From assembly GCF_000189775.2 (NCBI RefSeq), contig NC_015555.1, forward strand, positions 2,429,001 to 2,493,000: a DNA stretch of 64,000 nt, written 5' to 3'. Of the stretch, positions 1 through 10,328 are shown in pieces (position 1 is the stretch's first letter; each line of letters begins with the position of its first letter). Source of the stretch: Thermoanaerobacterium xylanolyticum LX-11. Lineage in GTDB: Bacteria > Bacillota > Thermoanaerobacteria > Thermoanaerobacterales > Thermoanaerobacteraceae. A model generated the notes under the pieces. It saw only the letters and a program-made list of their open reading frames with translations, was not told the origin of the DNA and did no database searches. The position numbers and the translations under genes are program-made.

Positions 1-1353
1 TCCTGCATCAAGCACTCTCGGTATGCCGTTTATATCGCCAAGATTTAATTTATTGTATCTGTACTTTGCACATCCTGCCGTCAATATGACCGTATCTTTT
101 GGAAGTTCTTTTGCAAATTCTGTGTAGTATTCTCTTGACTTCATCCTGCCGTCGCAGCCTGCCATTACAAAGAACCTCTTTATAGCTCCAGTCTTTACTG
201 CATCAACTACTTGATTAGCCAAAGCCAATACTTGGTTGTGAGCAAATCCTCCTACTATCTCTCCACTCTCAATTTCAACTGGCGGTTTGCATCTCTTTGC
301 ATGCTCTATTATCTCTGTAAAGTCTTTTTTTCCATCTGGGCCAGCATCAATATGCTTTACACCTTCAAATCCAACGACGCCTGTCGTGTAAAGTCTATCT
401 TTATAAGAATCCTTTGGAGGCGTCAAGCAGTTTGTTGTCATGAGTATTGGACCGTTAAAGCTTTCAAATTCTTTATCCTGCTGCCACCATGCATTGCCGT
501 AGTTGCCTGCAAAGTGTGAATACTTCTTAAATGCTGGATAGTAGTGGGCAGGAAGCATTTCACCGTGTGTATATACATCAACGCCTGTTCCTTCTGTCTG
601 CTCCAGTAGCTCTTCCAAATCTTTTAAGTCATGTCCGCTAATTAAGATACCAGGATTGTTTCTTACGCCTATATTTACCTTTGTGATCTCAGGATTGCCA
701 TATGTGGATGTATTTGCTTTGTCCAAAAGTGCCATCACATCAACGCCGTATTTACCAGCCTCTAATGCCAGTGACACATAGTCATTCGCACCTAAGCTGT
801 CATCTAATGTAGCAACTAATGCTTTTTCGATGAACTCAGATATATTAGGATCTTTAAAGCCAAGGTTTGCAGCATGGAATGCGTAAGCAGCCATACCCTT
901 TATGCCGTAAGTTATAAGTTCCCTTAATGATCTTATGTCTTCATTTTCAGTAGCAAGAACACCAACTGATAAAGCCTTCTCATCAAATTCGCTTTCATCT
1001 TTTGTCCATGTAGCCGCATCATGCAATCCGTTTAACTGTACTCCATTTGCGCTTAATTGGCTTTTTATGGACTCTCTTAAATTTAAGCCTTCTTTAATCT
1101 TTCCTGCAAAATAATTTTTATCAAAATTGACATTTGTTATTGTTGAAAATAATCCGTCGATGATGAATGAATCTGTGCTTTCACTGTTTAAGCCAAGTTT
1201 TCTGGCTTCTTGATTTACTATTGCTATCCCCTTTAATGTGTATATGAGCAAATCCTGAAGTCTTGCTGTGTCATCAGTTTTGCCGCACACACCTCTTAAT
1301 GTGCAGCCAACGCCTTTTGAAGCTTCTTGACATTGGTAACAAAACATTCCCAT
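1..1353 (-). CDS. hcp: Hydroxylamine reductase / hybrid cluster protein (partial, C-terminus off the window)
   Basis: About 451 residues of a protein usually near 550 are visible; the C-terminal end lies beyond position 1. The N-terminus carries the cysteine pattern of the clostridial hybrid-cluster protein (MFCYQCQE, then [10 protein letters not shown]), which binds a [4Fe-4S] cluster. The visible distal part ends in the typical GCAKYRYN and [15 protein letters not shown]-like stretch. The family reduces hydroxylamine or NO in the cytoplasm and is linked to nitrosative stress. The ATG at 1351-1353 is preceded by GGAGGAAAATGAT, a strong ribosome site. It is transcribed alone, leftward, behind a palindromic CRP/FNR-family site at 1450-1467. 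Confidence 0.95.
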   Translation of the reverse strand, partial: MGMFCYQCQEASKGVGCTLRGVCGKTDDTARLQDLLIYTLKGIAIVNQEARKLGLNSESTDSFIIDGLFSTITNVNFDKNYFAGKIKEGLNLRESIKSQLSANGVQLNGLHDAATWTKDESEFDEKALSVGVLATENEDIRSLRELITYGIKGMAAYAFHAANLGFKDPNISEFIEKALVATLDDSLGANDYVSLALEAGKYGVDVMALLDKANTSTYGNPEITKVNIGVRNNPGILISGHDLKDLEELLEQTEGTGVDVYTHGEMLPAHYYPAFKKYSHFAGNYGNAWWQQDKEFESFNGPILMTTNCLTPPKDSYKDRLYTTGVVGFEGVKHIDAGPDGKKDFTEIIEHAKRCKPPVEIESGEIVGGFAHNQVLALANQVVDAVKTGAIKRFFVMAGCDGRMKSREYYTEFAKELPKDTVILTAGCAKYRYNKLNLGDINGIPRVLDAG

Positions 1354-1423
1354 ATCATTTTCCTCCTTCATTTATTTCAATTCGCCGATGTGCGAATTGT
1401 ATACAGTATTTCGTACGTTTATT

Positions 1424-1467
1424 ATTATACAATTGCAAATCGACTTTTTCTGTGATAAATATCACAA
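1424..1467 (-). promoter_or_regulatory. hcp promoter with HcpR/CRP-type activator palindrome
   Basis: TGTGA-N6-TCACA lies at 1451-1466, with a further A at 1467. The only good -10 on the minus strand is TATAAT at 1424-1429, and no good -35 sits 17 bases upstream of it. If transcription starts near 1417, the palindrome is centred close to -41.5, the class II activator position. HcpR, a CRP/FNR-family regulator, is known to recognise TTGTGA-N6-TCACAA upstream of hcp in clostridia. That HcpR rather than CRP binds here is an inference. Confidence 0.75.
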
Positions 1468-1470
1468 TAG

Positions 1471-1500
1471 CAAAAATATGAGGGGTTTTTCCCCTCATAT
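1471..1500 (-). terminator. Intrinsic terminator of the aldo/keto reductase gene
   Basis: Perfect 10-bp stem ATATGAGGGG / CCCCTCATAT (1476-1485 and 1491-1500) with a five-base loop, followed on the minus strand by a T tract. The aldo/keto reductase TGA (1495-1497) lies inside the stem. Confidence 0.85.
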
Positions 1501-2484
1501 TTTATTAGACAATATCTCATCTATTTCTTCCAATTCTTCATGGTTGAATTCCAGGTTGTCAAGCGCCTTTACATTCTCCTCTATCTGGCTTACTCGGCTT
1601 GCGCCAATTATAACAGACGTCACTTTCCTTAAGTCCCAAGCCAAAGCCATCTGTGCAATGCTCTGCCCTCTTCTATCTGCGATTTTTTTCAGTTCTCTTA
1701 CCTTATTTATATTCTCCTCTGTGAGATTCCCTCTCAATGAAGTGTTCTTTTTAGCAGCTCTTGAATCGTCAGGAACTCCATTTAAGTATTTATCAGTAAG
1801 TAGTCCCTGTGCCAATGGACTAAATGCTATACTTCCGACGCCTTCTTCCTCAAGGACATCTGTAAGCCCATCTTCTATCCATCTGTTAAACATGGAGTAG
1901 CTGGGCTGGTGTATTAAAAGCGGCGTTCCAAGCTGCCTTAGGATTTCAGCGGCTTTCTTGGTATCTTCAGCATTGTAATTTGAAATGCCAGCGTATAAAG
2001 CCTTTCCTTGCCTCACAGCTTGTGCCAGCGCTGACATAGTTTCTTCTAATGGCGTATTTGGATCTCTTCTGTGTGAATAAAATATATCAACGTAATCTAT
2101 ACCCATCCTCTTTAAACTTTGGTCCAAGCTTGATAGCAAATATTTCCTTGAGCCCCAGTCACCATAAGGGCCAGGCCACATGGTGTAACCAGCTTTTGTG
2201 GAAATCAACAATTCATCTCTGTAGCCTTTTAAGTCCGTCCTTAAAATCTTGCCGAAGTTTTCCTCAGCAGATCCTGGAGGCGGCCCGTAATTGTTTGCAA
2301 GATCAAAATGTGTTATTCCAAGGTCAAATGCCTTTTTAACCATTTCTCTCATATTTTCAAACACATCATAACCGCCAAAGTTGTGCCATAACCCAAGTGA
2401 AATTGCAGGAAGCATTATGCCACTTCTTCCGCACCTTCTATATATCATTTTTTCGTATCTATTTTCGTTTGGTATGTAGGTCAT
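1495..2484 (-). CDS. Aldo/keto reductase (YghZ / glyceraldehyde-3-phosphate reductase-like)
   Basis: About 329 residues, the usual size for the NADPH-dependent (beta/alpha)8 aldo/keto reductases. Near the N-terminus are YRRCGRSGIMLPAISLG and LWHNFGGYD. The catalytic tetrad context follows: D in FDLANNYGPPPGSAE with Y, K in ISTKAGY, and H in FYSHRRDP. The C-terminal cofactor-binding stretch is VIIGASRVSQIEENV. The order resembles the YghZ group, which reduces methylglyoxal and L-glyceraldehyde 3-phosphate; the substrate here is not readable. I take the ATG at 2482-2484 because AGGAGGGAGAAAA sits just upstream; the longer open frame up to 2574 has no ribosome site. Single gene with its own terminator. 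Confidence 0.92.
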   Translation of the reverse strand: MTYIPNENRYEKMIYRRCGRSGIMLPAISLGLWHNFGGYDVFENMREMVKKAFDLGITHFDLANNYGPPPGSAEENFGKILRTDLKGYRDELLISTKAGYTMWPGPYGDWGSRKYLLSSLDQSLKRMGIDYVDIFYSHRRDPNTPLEETMSALAQAVRQGKALYAGISNYNAEDTKKAAEILRQLGTPLLIHQPSYSMFNRWIEDGLTDVLEEEGVGSIAFSPLAQGLLTDKYLNGVPDDSRAAKKNTSLRGNLTEENINKVRELKKIADRRGQSIAQMALAWDLRKVTSVIIGASRVSQIEENVKALDNLEFNHEELEEIDEILSNKI

Positions 2485-2626
2485 TTTTCTCCCTCCTAAA
2501 TCGGTTTCTATTTTAATTATATAATAATTATTATTAAAAACAAAATATTTAAAAGTTAATTTAATTTTTGTCAATTTAAAAATATGGTATATTAAATAAG
2601 TAAACTATTTGAAAGGGGAGCATCAA

Positions 2627-3064
2627 ATGAATTCGATAATGCTTTATATAGGAGCCATTATTGTTGGACTTGCTTTAGGACTGCAGTCGCCGATGAATTC
2701 AGCTCTTGGCAAAATAGCTTTACCAAAAAACTCTGCAGTCTTAAATAATTTAGTTGGACTTATAATATTAGTCCTCATCAGCATATCAGACGGCAGTATA
2801 AGACAATTTGCAAGTTTATTTAAAGCACCAACATACCTTTTATTTGGTGGCGTATTAGGATCTATTATCGTTTTAGGGTCAATCATACTGATTCCAAAGC
2901 TTGGCGCAGCTACTTTTGCATCTATTATAGTCTCAGCACAAATGATTGCTGCTATACTTATCGACAATTTTGGGCTATTTGGTTTAGAAAAAACTCCTAT
3001 CAATTGGTTCAAAGTAATAGGTGTTGTGCTTCTCATAATAGGTGTAAGGTTAATAAAAGCATAA
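2627..3064 (+). CDS. YdcZ-type (DUF606) small membrane transporter of the DMT superfamily
   Basis: 145 residues, almost entirely hydrophobic, with four to five predicted helices. It contains the family-like GLALGLQSPMNSALGK motif after helix 1 and a GGVLGSIIVLGSI segment in the middle. The YdcZ family is a single-repeat branch of the drug/metabolite transporter superfamily and probably works as a dimer; substrates are largely unknown. The start at 2627 follows GAAAGGGGAGCATCAA; an in-frame TTG 18 bases earlier would lie upstream of that site. It is divergent from the aldo/keto reductase and ends at a strong terminator shared with the gene on the other strand. Confidence 0.85.
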   Translation: MNSIMLYIGAIIVGLALGLQSPMNSALGKIALPKNSAVLNNLVGLIILVLISISDGSIRQFASLFKAPTYLLFGGVLGSIIVLGSIILIPKLGAATFASIIVSAQMIAAILIDNFGLFGLEKTPINWFKVIGVVLLIIGVRLIKA

Positions 3065-3097
3065 AAAAACCTTATAGGTTTTTCTATAAGGTTTTTT
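3064..3097. terminator. Bidirectional intrinsic terminator
   Basis: 14-bp stem AAAAAACCTTATAG / CTATAAGGTTTTTT with a GTTTTT loop. A and T tracts on both flanks let it end both the YdcZ-type gene (plus) and the zinc-ribbon gene (minus). Confidence 0.88.
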
Positions 3098-3104
3098 ACA
3101 CTGG

Positions 3105-3275
3105 TTATCTTCTGTAACCTCTGTTGTTATTGTACTGCTGTTTTCTTGCTTTTCTGCATTCAGGGCATCTCTGAGGCTCATTTTCAAAGCCTTTTTCTTT
3201 ATAGAAAGCTTGCTCGCCTTCTGTAAAGAGGAATTCCTTACCGCAGTCTTTGCATACTAATGTCTTATCAGCCAC
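3105..3275 (-). CDS. Small zinc-ribbon protein
   Basis: 56 residues. Two CxxC knuckles, CKDCGKEF and CPECRKARK, frame a short acidic/aromatic segment; the tail is basic and Asn/Arg-rich (QQYNNNRGYRR). This is the common clostridial 'probable zinc-ribbon domain' protein; the two cysteine pairs should bind one zinc ion. Its role is not established, but the basic tail suggests RNA or ribosome contact (inference). The start is the GTG at 3273-3275, because GGAGGAAAGTGTT sits at the right distance; the frame upstream has no alternative site. Confidence 0.85.
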   Translation of the reverse strand: MADKTLVCKDCGKEFLFTEGEQAFYKEKGFENEPQRCPECRKARKQQYNNNRGYRR

Positions 3276-3433
3276 AACACTTTCCTCCTTTTTAAGATTT
3301 ACAAGATTTAAACAAACCAAATTCCATCCTAAAAAGGGGAAATGTTGTTAAATCTCTTTTTTAACTACGAATTAAAGTATACCACGTTTCATCACAATAT
3401 GCAATACTTTTGTTTATGAAAACCAAATATTTC

Positions 3434-3640
3434 TTATTCCTCGCTGGTAAAATAGTCCATAAACACCTTGTCAGCAGCGCTTACTTCCATTCCGTTAAAA
3501 ACAATAGTCTTTTTGTCACCATCTTCTGATATGAGAGTAAGCTTAGAATCAAATGTCGCCGGTATGTTTTTGCTGGGCTTAAAATAGTACGGTTTATAGC
3601 CATCTTTAATAAGTTTCACTCCATAAGAAATCTTATCCAT
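3434..3640 (-). CDS. Conserved hypothetical 68-residue protein
   Basis: I do not recognise a family. It is a small soluble protein with the segments YGVKLIKDGYKPYYF and KTIVFNGMEVSAADKVFMDYF, mixed charge, no signal peptide and no cysteines. The ATG at 3638-3640 is preceded by GGGAGGTTTTT. A nearby upstream ATG runs into a stop after three codons, so this start is the only sensible one. It is downstream of the giant activase gene on the same strand (46 bases away), so the two may be co-transcribed. Confidence 0.6.
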   Translation of the reverse strand: MDKISYGVKLIKDGYKPYYFKPSKNIPATFDSKLTLISEDGDKKTIVFNGMEVSAADKVFMDYFTSEE

Positions 3641-3686
3641 TCATAAAAACCTCCCGTACTATTTATGATGCCCACATTCTAAAAAA

Positions 3687-6600
3687 CTATATTTTTTCGG
3701 TGGCAGCAATTTGCTCCAATGTTTCGTTGCTTTTCTCTAATTTTTTGAAAGCCACAGACAGCATAAGCTTTATCCTATTTAGCTGATTTACTTCACTTGC
3801 ACCGGGATCATAATCAACCGCCACAATGTTTGCTTCTTTATAAAGCTCCCTTAAGGCTTTGATAACACCTTTCCCTGTTATGTGGTTTGGAAGGCATGCG
3901 AAAGGCTGTATGCAGACAATATTTGATATGCCTTCTTTTAATAATTCCACCATCTCTGCAGTAAGATACCAACCTTCGCCAGTTATGTTACCGAGAGATA
4001 CTATAGGTGACGCCAACTCCTTTAGCTCATTGAGAGTCTTTGGAGAGATAAATCTTTTGCTTTTCTCTAAAGCCTTTCTCATCTCTTTTCGATAAAACTC
4101 AAGTCCTGCAATGCCGATATTTTGTAAAACTTGCCTTATCTTGCTGCCTGACAAATACTTATACTTTTCATTTGCATGATCCAGTATAAACATCAAGAAA
4201 TCTATAAGATTCGGCAGTATCACTTCTGCCCCTTCTTTTTCAAGCACATCAACAATACTATTGTTTGCGGTAGGATGGTACTTCACAAGTATCTCCCCTA
4301 CAATACCGACTTTAGGCTTAACAACATTATTGATCTCAAGATTCTCAAAATCCTGAACGATCTGATGGACATTTCTCTTAAATAACTTCAGATCCCCACT
4401 TTTTACAGACTCTATACACTTAGCCACCCATTTTTCGTAAAGTTTATTAGCAGAACCAGGTATTTTCTCATATGGCCTCACCCTAAGCAGCACATTTTGC
4501 AGAAGGTCACCATATACGAGGCCAATAAATGCCTTATTGAGAAGTCCCGGTGTTATCTTAAATCCCGGATTCTTCTCCATCCCAACAAAGTTCAATGATA
4601 TGACAGGTATATTTTCAAACCCTGCATCTTTCAAAGCCTTTCTTAAAAAACCTATGTAGTTCGTAGCTCTGCAGCCACCGCCTGTTTGTGTGATTATGAC
4701 AGACGTATTGTTTAAATCATACTTGCCAGATTTCAATGCTTCAATAAGCTGCCCAACGACTATTATAGAAGGAAAACACGCATCGTTATTGACATATTTA
4801 AGCCCTTCTTCGACAGCCGGTTTATCTATAGATGGAAGAACTTCCAAATTGTATCCCGATACATTGAAGGCTTCCTGCAAAAATTGGAAATGTATCGGCG
4901 ACATCTGCGGTGCCAGTATAGTATGTTTCTTCCTCATTTCGTCCGTAAACAATACTCTCTTCATCGTATATGAAGTCTTGCTTCTTTTCTCATCTTTTCT
5001 CTCATTGATAGCAGCTATCAATGACCTTATGCGTATCTTTATAGAGCCTACATTTGTACCTTCATCTATCTTTATAAGCGTAAATATCTTTTCCCGTGAG
5101 CTTAAGATCTCCTGAACCTGATCAGATGTGACAGCATCGATGCCACATCCAAAGGAAGTAATCTGTACAAGCTCTAAGTTGTCGCTGTCAGCCACAAAGC
5201 TTGCCGCCGCATAAAGCCTCGTGTGGTACATCCATTGGTCAACTACTCTAAGTTTTCTCTCAAGTTTGCCTAAATGCGCTACAGAATCCTCTGTCAATAC
5301 TGCCACACCTAATGACGTTATTATCTCGGGTATGCCATGGTTTATCTCTGGGTCTATATGGTAGGGCCTGCCTGCAAGAACTATTCCTCTTTTTCCCGTA
5401 TCTCGCAGATATTTTAAGACTTCTTCGCCTTTTCTCCTTATATCGTCTTTTACTCTTTTATCTTCATCAAAAGCTTCTTTTAAGGCATCTTCCACTTCAC
5501 TTTTTGATACGCCGAAAACTCTCAATTCCTCGTAGAGCCTTTTAGCAAGCCTCTCTTTGTCATCCAAAGCCAAAAATGGACTTAAGAATAAGATTTCTTT
5601 TTCTTTCAGCACATCCATGTTGTTTCTAATTACTTCAGCGTATGACGACACAATGGGGCAGTTGTAATGATTGTCTGCATCTTCATAAGCATTTTGCTCG
5701 ACAGGTATACATGGATAAAATATCGTCTTTATGCCTTTATTTATCAAATTGACTATGTGTCCATGGACGATTTTTGCCGGATAGCATGCAGAGTCAGACG
5801 GTATTGTGTCCATACCTGACTCATAAAGCTTCTTTGACGACCTGTCAGACAGTACGACCCTGAATCCCAGCCTTGTGAAAAATGTAAACCACAAAGGATA
5901 GTTTTCATACATGTTTAAAACTCTCGGCATGCCAATGGTACCTCTATACGCCTCGTCTTCGCTTAATGGCTTGTATCCGAATATTTTCTTGTATTTATAG
6001 TCGTAGAGGTTTGGTATATCGTTGTTAGTTATCTCTTTTCCTGCTCCTCTTTCACAACGGTTTCCAGATACAAATACTCTGCCGTCATTGAATTTATTTA
6101 TAGTTAAAAGGCATCTGTTTGTGCATTTATTGCACCTGCCGCTTGACACTTCCACACTAAAACTTTCAAGCTTGTCTTTCGTAAATATTGTACTGACTCC
6201 ACCACTGTACCTTTCCTTTGCGATAAGAGCTGCACCGTATGCACCCATTAGCCCTGCAATCTGAGGCCTAACGGCGTTTCTGCCTGTTATTAGCTCGAAG
6301 CTTCTTAGTATGGCATCATTGAGAAATGTCCCGCCTTGAACGATTATCTTTTCTCCCAACTCTTTCGGATCTCTTATCTTTATGACTTTATACAAAGCGT
6401 TTTTTATAACAGAGTATGAAAGCCCTGCAGATATATCTCCTAATGATGCTCCTTCCTTCTGTGCCTGTTTCACCCTTGAATTCATAAAGACAGTGCAGCG
6501 AGAACCTAAATCAACTGGGTTTTGAGCTGCCAGTGCGGCTTTCGTAAACTCATCAATTGACATATTTAGAGATGATGCAAATGTCTCTAAAAATGAGCCA

Positions 6601-7949
6601 CACCCTGATGAACATGCTTCATTTAGCATTATGCTGTCGATTATTCCGTCCCTTATCCTTATGCACTTCATATCTTGCCCACCTATGTCAAGTATGAAGT
6701 CGACACCAGGCAAAAAATGCTCTGACGCCTTGTAATGAGCGATTGTCTCTATCTCCCCTATGTCTACCATCAAAGCTGCTTTAATAAGGTTTTCGCCATA
6801 TCCTGTTACAGTAGAATTAGCTATAAATGCACCTTCAGGCATCTTTTCGTATATATCTAAAAGAACTTTTATAACAGAATTTAGAGGGTTTCCTTCATTA
6901 CTGCCGTAATAAGAATAGACAATTGCACCATCCTCATCTATCACAACTAACTTTGTAGTAGTAGAACCGGCATCTATTCCTAAGAAAAGACCCCCTTTAG
7001 CATCTTTTATGTCTTTCTTTAAAACATCAATGCCTTTGTGCCTATCTTTAAATTCATTGTACTCATTTTCGTCTACAAATAGCGGTCTTAATCTCTCCAC
7101 GTCATTTTTCACTTTGTATGGAATCGTATGTACTTTATCTCTTAGATCTTTTAATGTAGTTATTTCACCATTATTTGCAGAAAGTGCCGCACCTATTGCA
7201 ACTGCCAATTGAGAATTTTCAGGAACAATAACTTCTTCATCTTTCAAGTTCAATGTTTCAATAAATCTCTTTCTCAACTCTGGAAGGAAATATAAAGGCC
7301 CACCCAAAAATGCCACGTTGCCTTTTATAGGCCTGCCACAGGCCAGACCACTTATTGTCTGGTTTACAACTGCTTGAAAAATTGATGCTGCTATATCTTC
7401 TCTTGCGGTTCCCTCATTTAAAAGAGGCTGAATATCTGTCTTTGCAAAAACGCCACACCTTGCAGCTATTGGATATATGACTTTGTAATTCTTGGCAAGC
7501 TCATTTAGACCCAAAGCATCAGTCTTTAATAGTGATGCCATCTGGTCTATAAAAGCACCTGTGCCACCAGCGCAACTGCTATTCATCCTCTGCTCAATAG
7601 TGCCGTCAAAGTATGTAATCTTAGCATCCTCGCCGCCTAATTCTATGACAACATCTACTTCCGGGAAAAACCTCTCCACTGTCTTAGTACCTGCAATCAC
7701 TTCCTGCACAAACGGCATATTAAGCCATTCAGCTACTGCCATACCGCCAGAACCTGTTACAGCAGCAGATACAACAAGGTCTCCGATTTTAGAATACGCA
7801 TCATCTATCAAGTTTACAATAGTATCTTTTATATTGGATAAGTGCCGCTCATATCTACTATAGATTATCTCATCATTTTCATTTAAGATAACTATTTTGG
7901 CCGTAGTAGAACCTACATCTACTCCTAAATAGTGCAAATTTCTATTCAC
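3687..7949 (-). CDS. Giant acyl-CoA dehydratase activase (two ASKHA ATPase domains plus HgdB-like C-terminus)
   Basis: 1420 residues. Residues 1-265 form one activase ATPase domain ([10 protein letters not shown] near 9-18, ELGGEDAK near 103-110, SSCAGGTG near 124-131). Residues about 320-590 form a second one ([27 protein letters not shown]). Each has the cysteines that in HgdC-type activases help hold a [4Fe-4S] cluster at a subunit interface. A cysteine-rich linker ([16 protein letters not shown]) leads into the DUF2229/COG3580 and COG3581 regions, relatives of the 2-hydroxyacyl-CoA dehydratase subunits. Such proteins drive ATP-dependent low-potential electron transfer; the acceptor of these stand-alone fusions is unknown. 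The start is GTG (7947-7949) after AAGGAGAAATTGAA. No dehydratase subunits are next to it. Confidence 0.93.
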   Translation of the reverse strand: MNRNLHYLGVDVGSTTAKIVILNENDEIIYSRYERHLSNIKDTIVNLIDDAYSKIGDLVVSAAVTGSGGMAVAEWLNMPFVQEVIAGTKTVERFFPEVDVVIELGGEDAKITYFDGTIEQRMNSSCAGGTGAFIDQMASLLKTDALGLNELAKNYKVIYPIAARCGVFAKTDIQPLLNEGTAREDIAASIFQAVVNQTISGLACGRPIKGNVAFLGGPLYFLPELRKRFIETLNLKDEEVIVPENSQLAVAIGAALSANNGEITTLKDLRDKVHTIPYKVKNDVERLRPLFVDENEYNEFKDRHKGIDVLKKDIKDAKGGLFLGIDAGSTTTKLVVIDEDGAIVYSYYGSNEGNPLNSVIKVLLDIYEKMPEGAFIANSTVTGYGENLIKAALMVDIGEIETIAHYKASEHFLPGVDFILDIGGQDMKCIRIRDGIIDSIMLNEACSSGCGSFLETFASSLNMSIDEFTKAALAAQNPVDLGSRCTVFMNSRVKQAQKEGASLGDISAGLSYSVIKNALYKVIKIRDPKELGEKIIVQGGTFLNDAILRSFELITGRNAVRPQIAGLMGAYGAALIAKERYSGGVSTIFTKDKLESFSVEVSSGRCNKCTNRCLLTINKFNDGRVFVSGNRCERGAGKEITNNDIPNLYDYKYKKIFGYKPLSEDEAYRGTIGMPRVLNMYENYPLWFTFFTRLGFRVVLSDRSSKKLYESGMDTIPSDSACYPAKIVHGHIVNLINKGIKTIFYPCIPVEQNAYEDADNHYNCPIVSSYAEVIRNNMDVLKEKEILFLSPFLALDDKERLAKRLYEELRVFGVSKSEVEDALKEAFDEDKRVKDDIRRKGEEVLKYLRDTGKRGIVLAGRPYHIDPEINHGIPEIITSLGVAVLTEDSVAHLGKLERKLRVVDQWMYHTRLYAAASFVADSDNLELVQITSFGCGIDAVTSDQVQEILSSREKIFTLIKIDEGTNVGSIKIRIRSLIAAINERKDEKRSKTSYTMKRVLFTDEMRKKHTILAPQMSPIHFQFLQEAFNVSGYNLEVLPSIDKPAVEEGLKYVNNDACFPSIIVVGQLIEALKSGKYDLNNTSVIITQTGGGCRATNYIGFLRKALKDAGFENIPVISLNFVGMEKNPGFKITPGLLNKAFIGLVYGDLLQNVLLRVRPYEKIPGSANKLYEKWVAKCIESVKSGDLKLFKRNVHQIVQDFENLEINNVVKPKVGIVGEILVKYHPTANNSIVDVLEKEGAEVILPNLIDFLMFILDHANEKYKYLSGSKIRQVLQNIGIAGLEFYRKEMRKALEKSKRFISPKTLNELKELASPIVSLGNITGEGWYLTAEMVELLKEGISNIVCIQPFACLPNHITGKGVIKALRELYKEANIVAVDYDPGASEVNQLNRIKLMLSVAFKKLEKSNETLEQIAATEKI

Positions 7950-8071
7950 TTCAATTTCTCCTTCAAATATATGTATTGTAATTATTATATAACAGATAGA
8001 TTTACTTTTGAATACTTCTTAAAAATTATATTAGCACTATTTAGTTTAAAAACAAAATTTCTATTAAGATA

Positions 8072-8743
8072 TTAAACCAAGCTGTATCTAAAGCCCAACT
8101 CTACTGTCTTTCTTAAATAATATCCATTTTCACCTGATTGAAAAACATTAAACCCAGACTTATTTAAGATACCTACCGTAAATATATTAGCTTTCATTTC
8201 TATCGTTGCGGTACCGCTTGCCTCAATTTCCTTTGAAGGAAAGATGCCAGTTGTAGAAATCGCAACTGCATGTGGATTTTTCAACTGCCAATCGCCATCA
8301 TCGACTTTCTGCCAATACGTCTTATCGATGCTTTTTATCTGTCTTAAGCTGTCAGAATAAACTGTCAAAACCACGTAAAGCCTTGTTACTGCAGAATAAT
8401 CTTTGCGCTCTTTGTAAATTGTCACTTTTGATACTTTATTAGTATAACTCGATACATCTAAAGGCTCTTCTTTTACGCCATAAGCTTCAATGAATTTTCC
8501 ACTATTTTTGTCATAAACCTCAATCCTTGAAAATCCATCGGAATCCAACTTTGGCTTAGAAATATTGACATGGTCATGCGACACATCTATATGTCCATAT
8601 TTTAATTGTATTGTCTTTACTAAAACATTGTTAACGTTTGTATCTTTAGTTTCTTTCTGAGAATAGACATTTGATAAGTCAAAAGCTATGACGATAAACA
8701 AAGCCACAGCGATAAATGCCAATATATATATCATTTTTCTCAA
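8072..8743 (-). CDS. Membrane-anchored hypothetical protein
   Basis: 223 residues, family not recognised. An N-terminal hydrophobic helix (about residues 4-23, IYILAFIAVALFIVIAF) is followed by an extracellular-looking domain rich in Tyr, Ser and Lys. There is no lipobox cysteine. The ectodomain includes VTIYKERKDYSAVTRLYVV and a late beta-rich segment (GTATIEMKANIFTVGI), which suggests a beta-sandwich. The frame starts with TTG at 8741-8743 after a weak GGTGGTGGT; an ATG three codons later is equally plausible. It stands alone between the activase gene and a 500-base gap. Confidence 0.65.
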   Translation of the reverse strand: MRKMIYILAFIAVALFIVIAFDLSNVYSQKETKDTNVNNVLVKTIQLKYGHIDVSHDHVNISKPKLDSDGFSRIEVYDKNSGKFIEAYGVKEEPLDVSSYTNKVSKVTIYKERKDYSAVTRLYVVLTVYSDSLRQIKSIDKTYWQKVDDGDWQLKNPHAVAISTTGIFPSKEIEASGTATIEMKANIFTVGILNKSGFNVFQSGENGYYLRKTVELGFRYSLV

Positions 8744-9254
8744 TCATACCACCACCAAATATATATCACCATAATACAGGCCCCTCGCTAAAATGAAAGG
8801 CCTTTATCTGTTTATCTTTGAATTGTTTTTACTTTAGTCTAACCGTAAAATCGCCTAATATGGGAGAGCCAATCTGTGGTCCATCATTTACAAAAGAAAA
8901 TATTTCGCAAACATTATCAGTAAATCTTTGGCTTTATTACATGCTATAACTTATATTTTTAAAAGCGCATATTAAAGGCTCTACAATTTATATCTGTACT
9001 TTCTTTGATCAGCAGTAATAAAAAATCGTTTTTAATTATACTCGATTAAAATCCAATTCTTACATTCGAGAACTTACCGGTAAATCTCTTATTTCATAAT
9101 ATATCCAATTTATAAATATGTCAATTGATCAAAAGTACTAATTTTTTTAATACTTTCGTACTAAAATGGCATTAATTGTATAAAAAAGTTGTAATGACCT
9201 CCTTCTTATAATAAAATAGATATGTAATAAAATCATATTTAGGAAAGGGTCATT
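8744..9254. other. Gene-poor gap with a possible gene remnant
   Basis: No full gene is visible. On the minus strand, 8829-8933 is an open stretch of 35 codons ending in a Gly/Pro-rich tail (GPQIGSPILGDFTVRLK), which reads like the C-terminus of a lost gene; I do not recognise it. At 9192-9199 TAATGACC and at 9248-9255 GGTCATTA form an 8-bp inverted repeat whose right arm abuts the start of the nuclease gene. The rest is AT-rich. Confidence 0.35.
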
Positions 9255-10328
9255 ATGAGCAATCTTTTATGGGTACTTGAATCAACAAAAAGCGATAAAT
9301 TTCCATACAGGCTTAGTATCAAAAAAGACGATACGGTGCTTTTATCGCTGTTTGTGCAGAATAAATGGCCTGGTGCTGGAAGTCAGATATTTTGCCTTAA
9401 AGATACCAATGAACAATCCAATGATTATGAAGTCATTGAAAAAGTTCCAATTATATCAATTGATCGATATGGGAAGCGTCTATCTGTAGTTTTAGATCGT
9501 GGTGTAAATAAAAGATGTGAATTTCTCTTTCTTAAAAAGAAATACAAGAATAAAGAAGGGGAATACGAACAGATATTTTGGAGAACACAGCAAGGCTTAA
9601 AGGAGCACAAGCCTCGTGTTAAATTGACTGCAAAAGGAAACAATAATCTTCACATATTAATTGATGCAAATGAAAAATATCCCTGGAAATTTAACAATTG
9701 CATTGTTGAAAGAGTGCAGTTGCCAGCAGGTGATTACGCATTGTTTTACAATAACGAAATAGAAGCCGTCGTAGAAAGAAAAAGTTTTGAAAACTTTAGA
9801 GCCGACATGGCTAATTTGCCAATTTTGCATCAGAAGCTGGGTGAATTGGAAAAATACAAGCATTCGGCTCTTGTCATTGAAGCCAACTATTCTGATTACT
9901 TAAACCCTTACAAATTAGGCGTCTATACGCCATCGTATATGTCAAAGGTGATAGCTGAGATTTTTGCATTTCATCCAAAATTTCAAGTAATCTTTGCAGG
10001 CAATAGAAAATTGGCTAATGAATGGACATTAAGGTTTTTCCAAGCCATTATATCACACGAAAGCGAATCAATACCTGATGTAGTCGCAGAAGAAATATCA
10101 GATTATCAAACGAAGAATGACTTTACAGGTGGAATTTACTACGACATTAGAAAAGAAATTCTTGAAAATATTGATGGAGATTTTACAATAAGCGACTTAC
10201 GAAATAGATTTAGTAATGCCTCCGACTCTACAATTAGAAAGGTACTAAACGACCTTAAAAAAGAGGGTTTAATAATTAATTTTGGTAGAGGTAAAGGCAG
10301 CACTTGGATAAAAGTAAAGCTACATTGA
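9255..10328 (+). CDS. ERCC4/XPF-type nuclease domain protein with C-terminal winged helix
   Basis: 357 residues. Residues about 1-125 form an N-terminal beta-rich region without a recognised family. Residues about 133-270 are an ERCC4 nuclease fold: LIDANEKYPW with Asp137, AGDYALFY (159-161 GDY) and VVERKS (ERKS 174-177), the GDX(n)ERKxxxD active-site signature of XPF/Mus81 enzymes. Residues about 285-357 look like a winged helix (DIRKEILENI, SDSTIRKVLNDLKKEGLI). XPF relatives cut branched DNA with metal ions; bacterial stand-alone versions are poorly characterised, so the substrate is unknown. The ATG at 9255 follows AGGAAAGG. It is flanked by a vapB remnant and an XRE regulator, so this spot may be accessory DNA. 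Confidence 0.85.
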   Translation: MSNLLWVLESTKSDKFPYRLSIKKDDTVLLSLFVQNKWPGAGSQIFCLKDTNEQSNDYEVIEKVPIISIDRYGKRLSVVLDRGVNKRCEFLFLKKKYKNKEGEYEQIFWRTQQGLKEHKPRVKLTAKGNNNLHILIDANEKYPWKFNNCIVERVQLPAGDYALFYNNEIEAVVERKSFENFRADMANLPILHQKLGELEKYKHSALVIEANYSDYLNPYKLGVYTPSYMSKVIAEIFAFHPKFQVIFAGNRKLANEWTLRFFQAIISHESESIPDVVAEEISDYQTKNDFTGGIYYDIRKEILENIDGDFTISDLRNRFSNASDSTIRKVLNDLKKEGLIINFGRGKGSTWIKVKLH

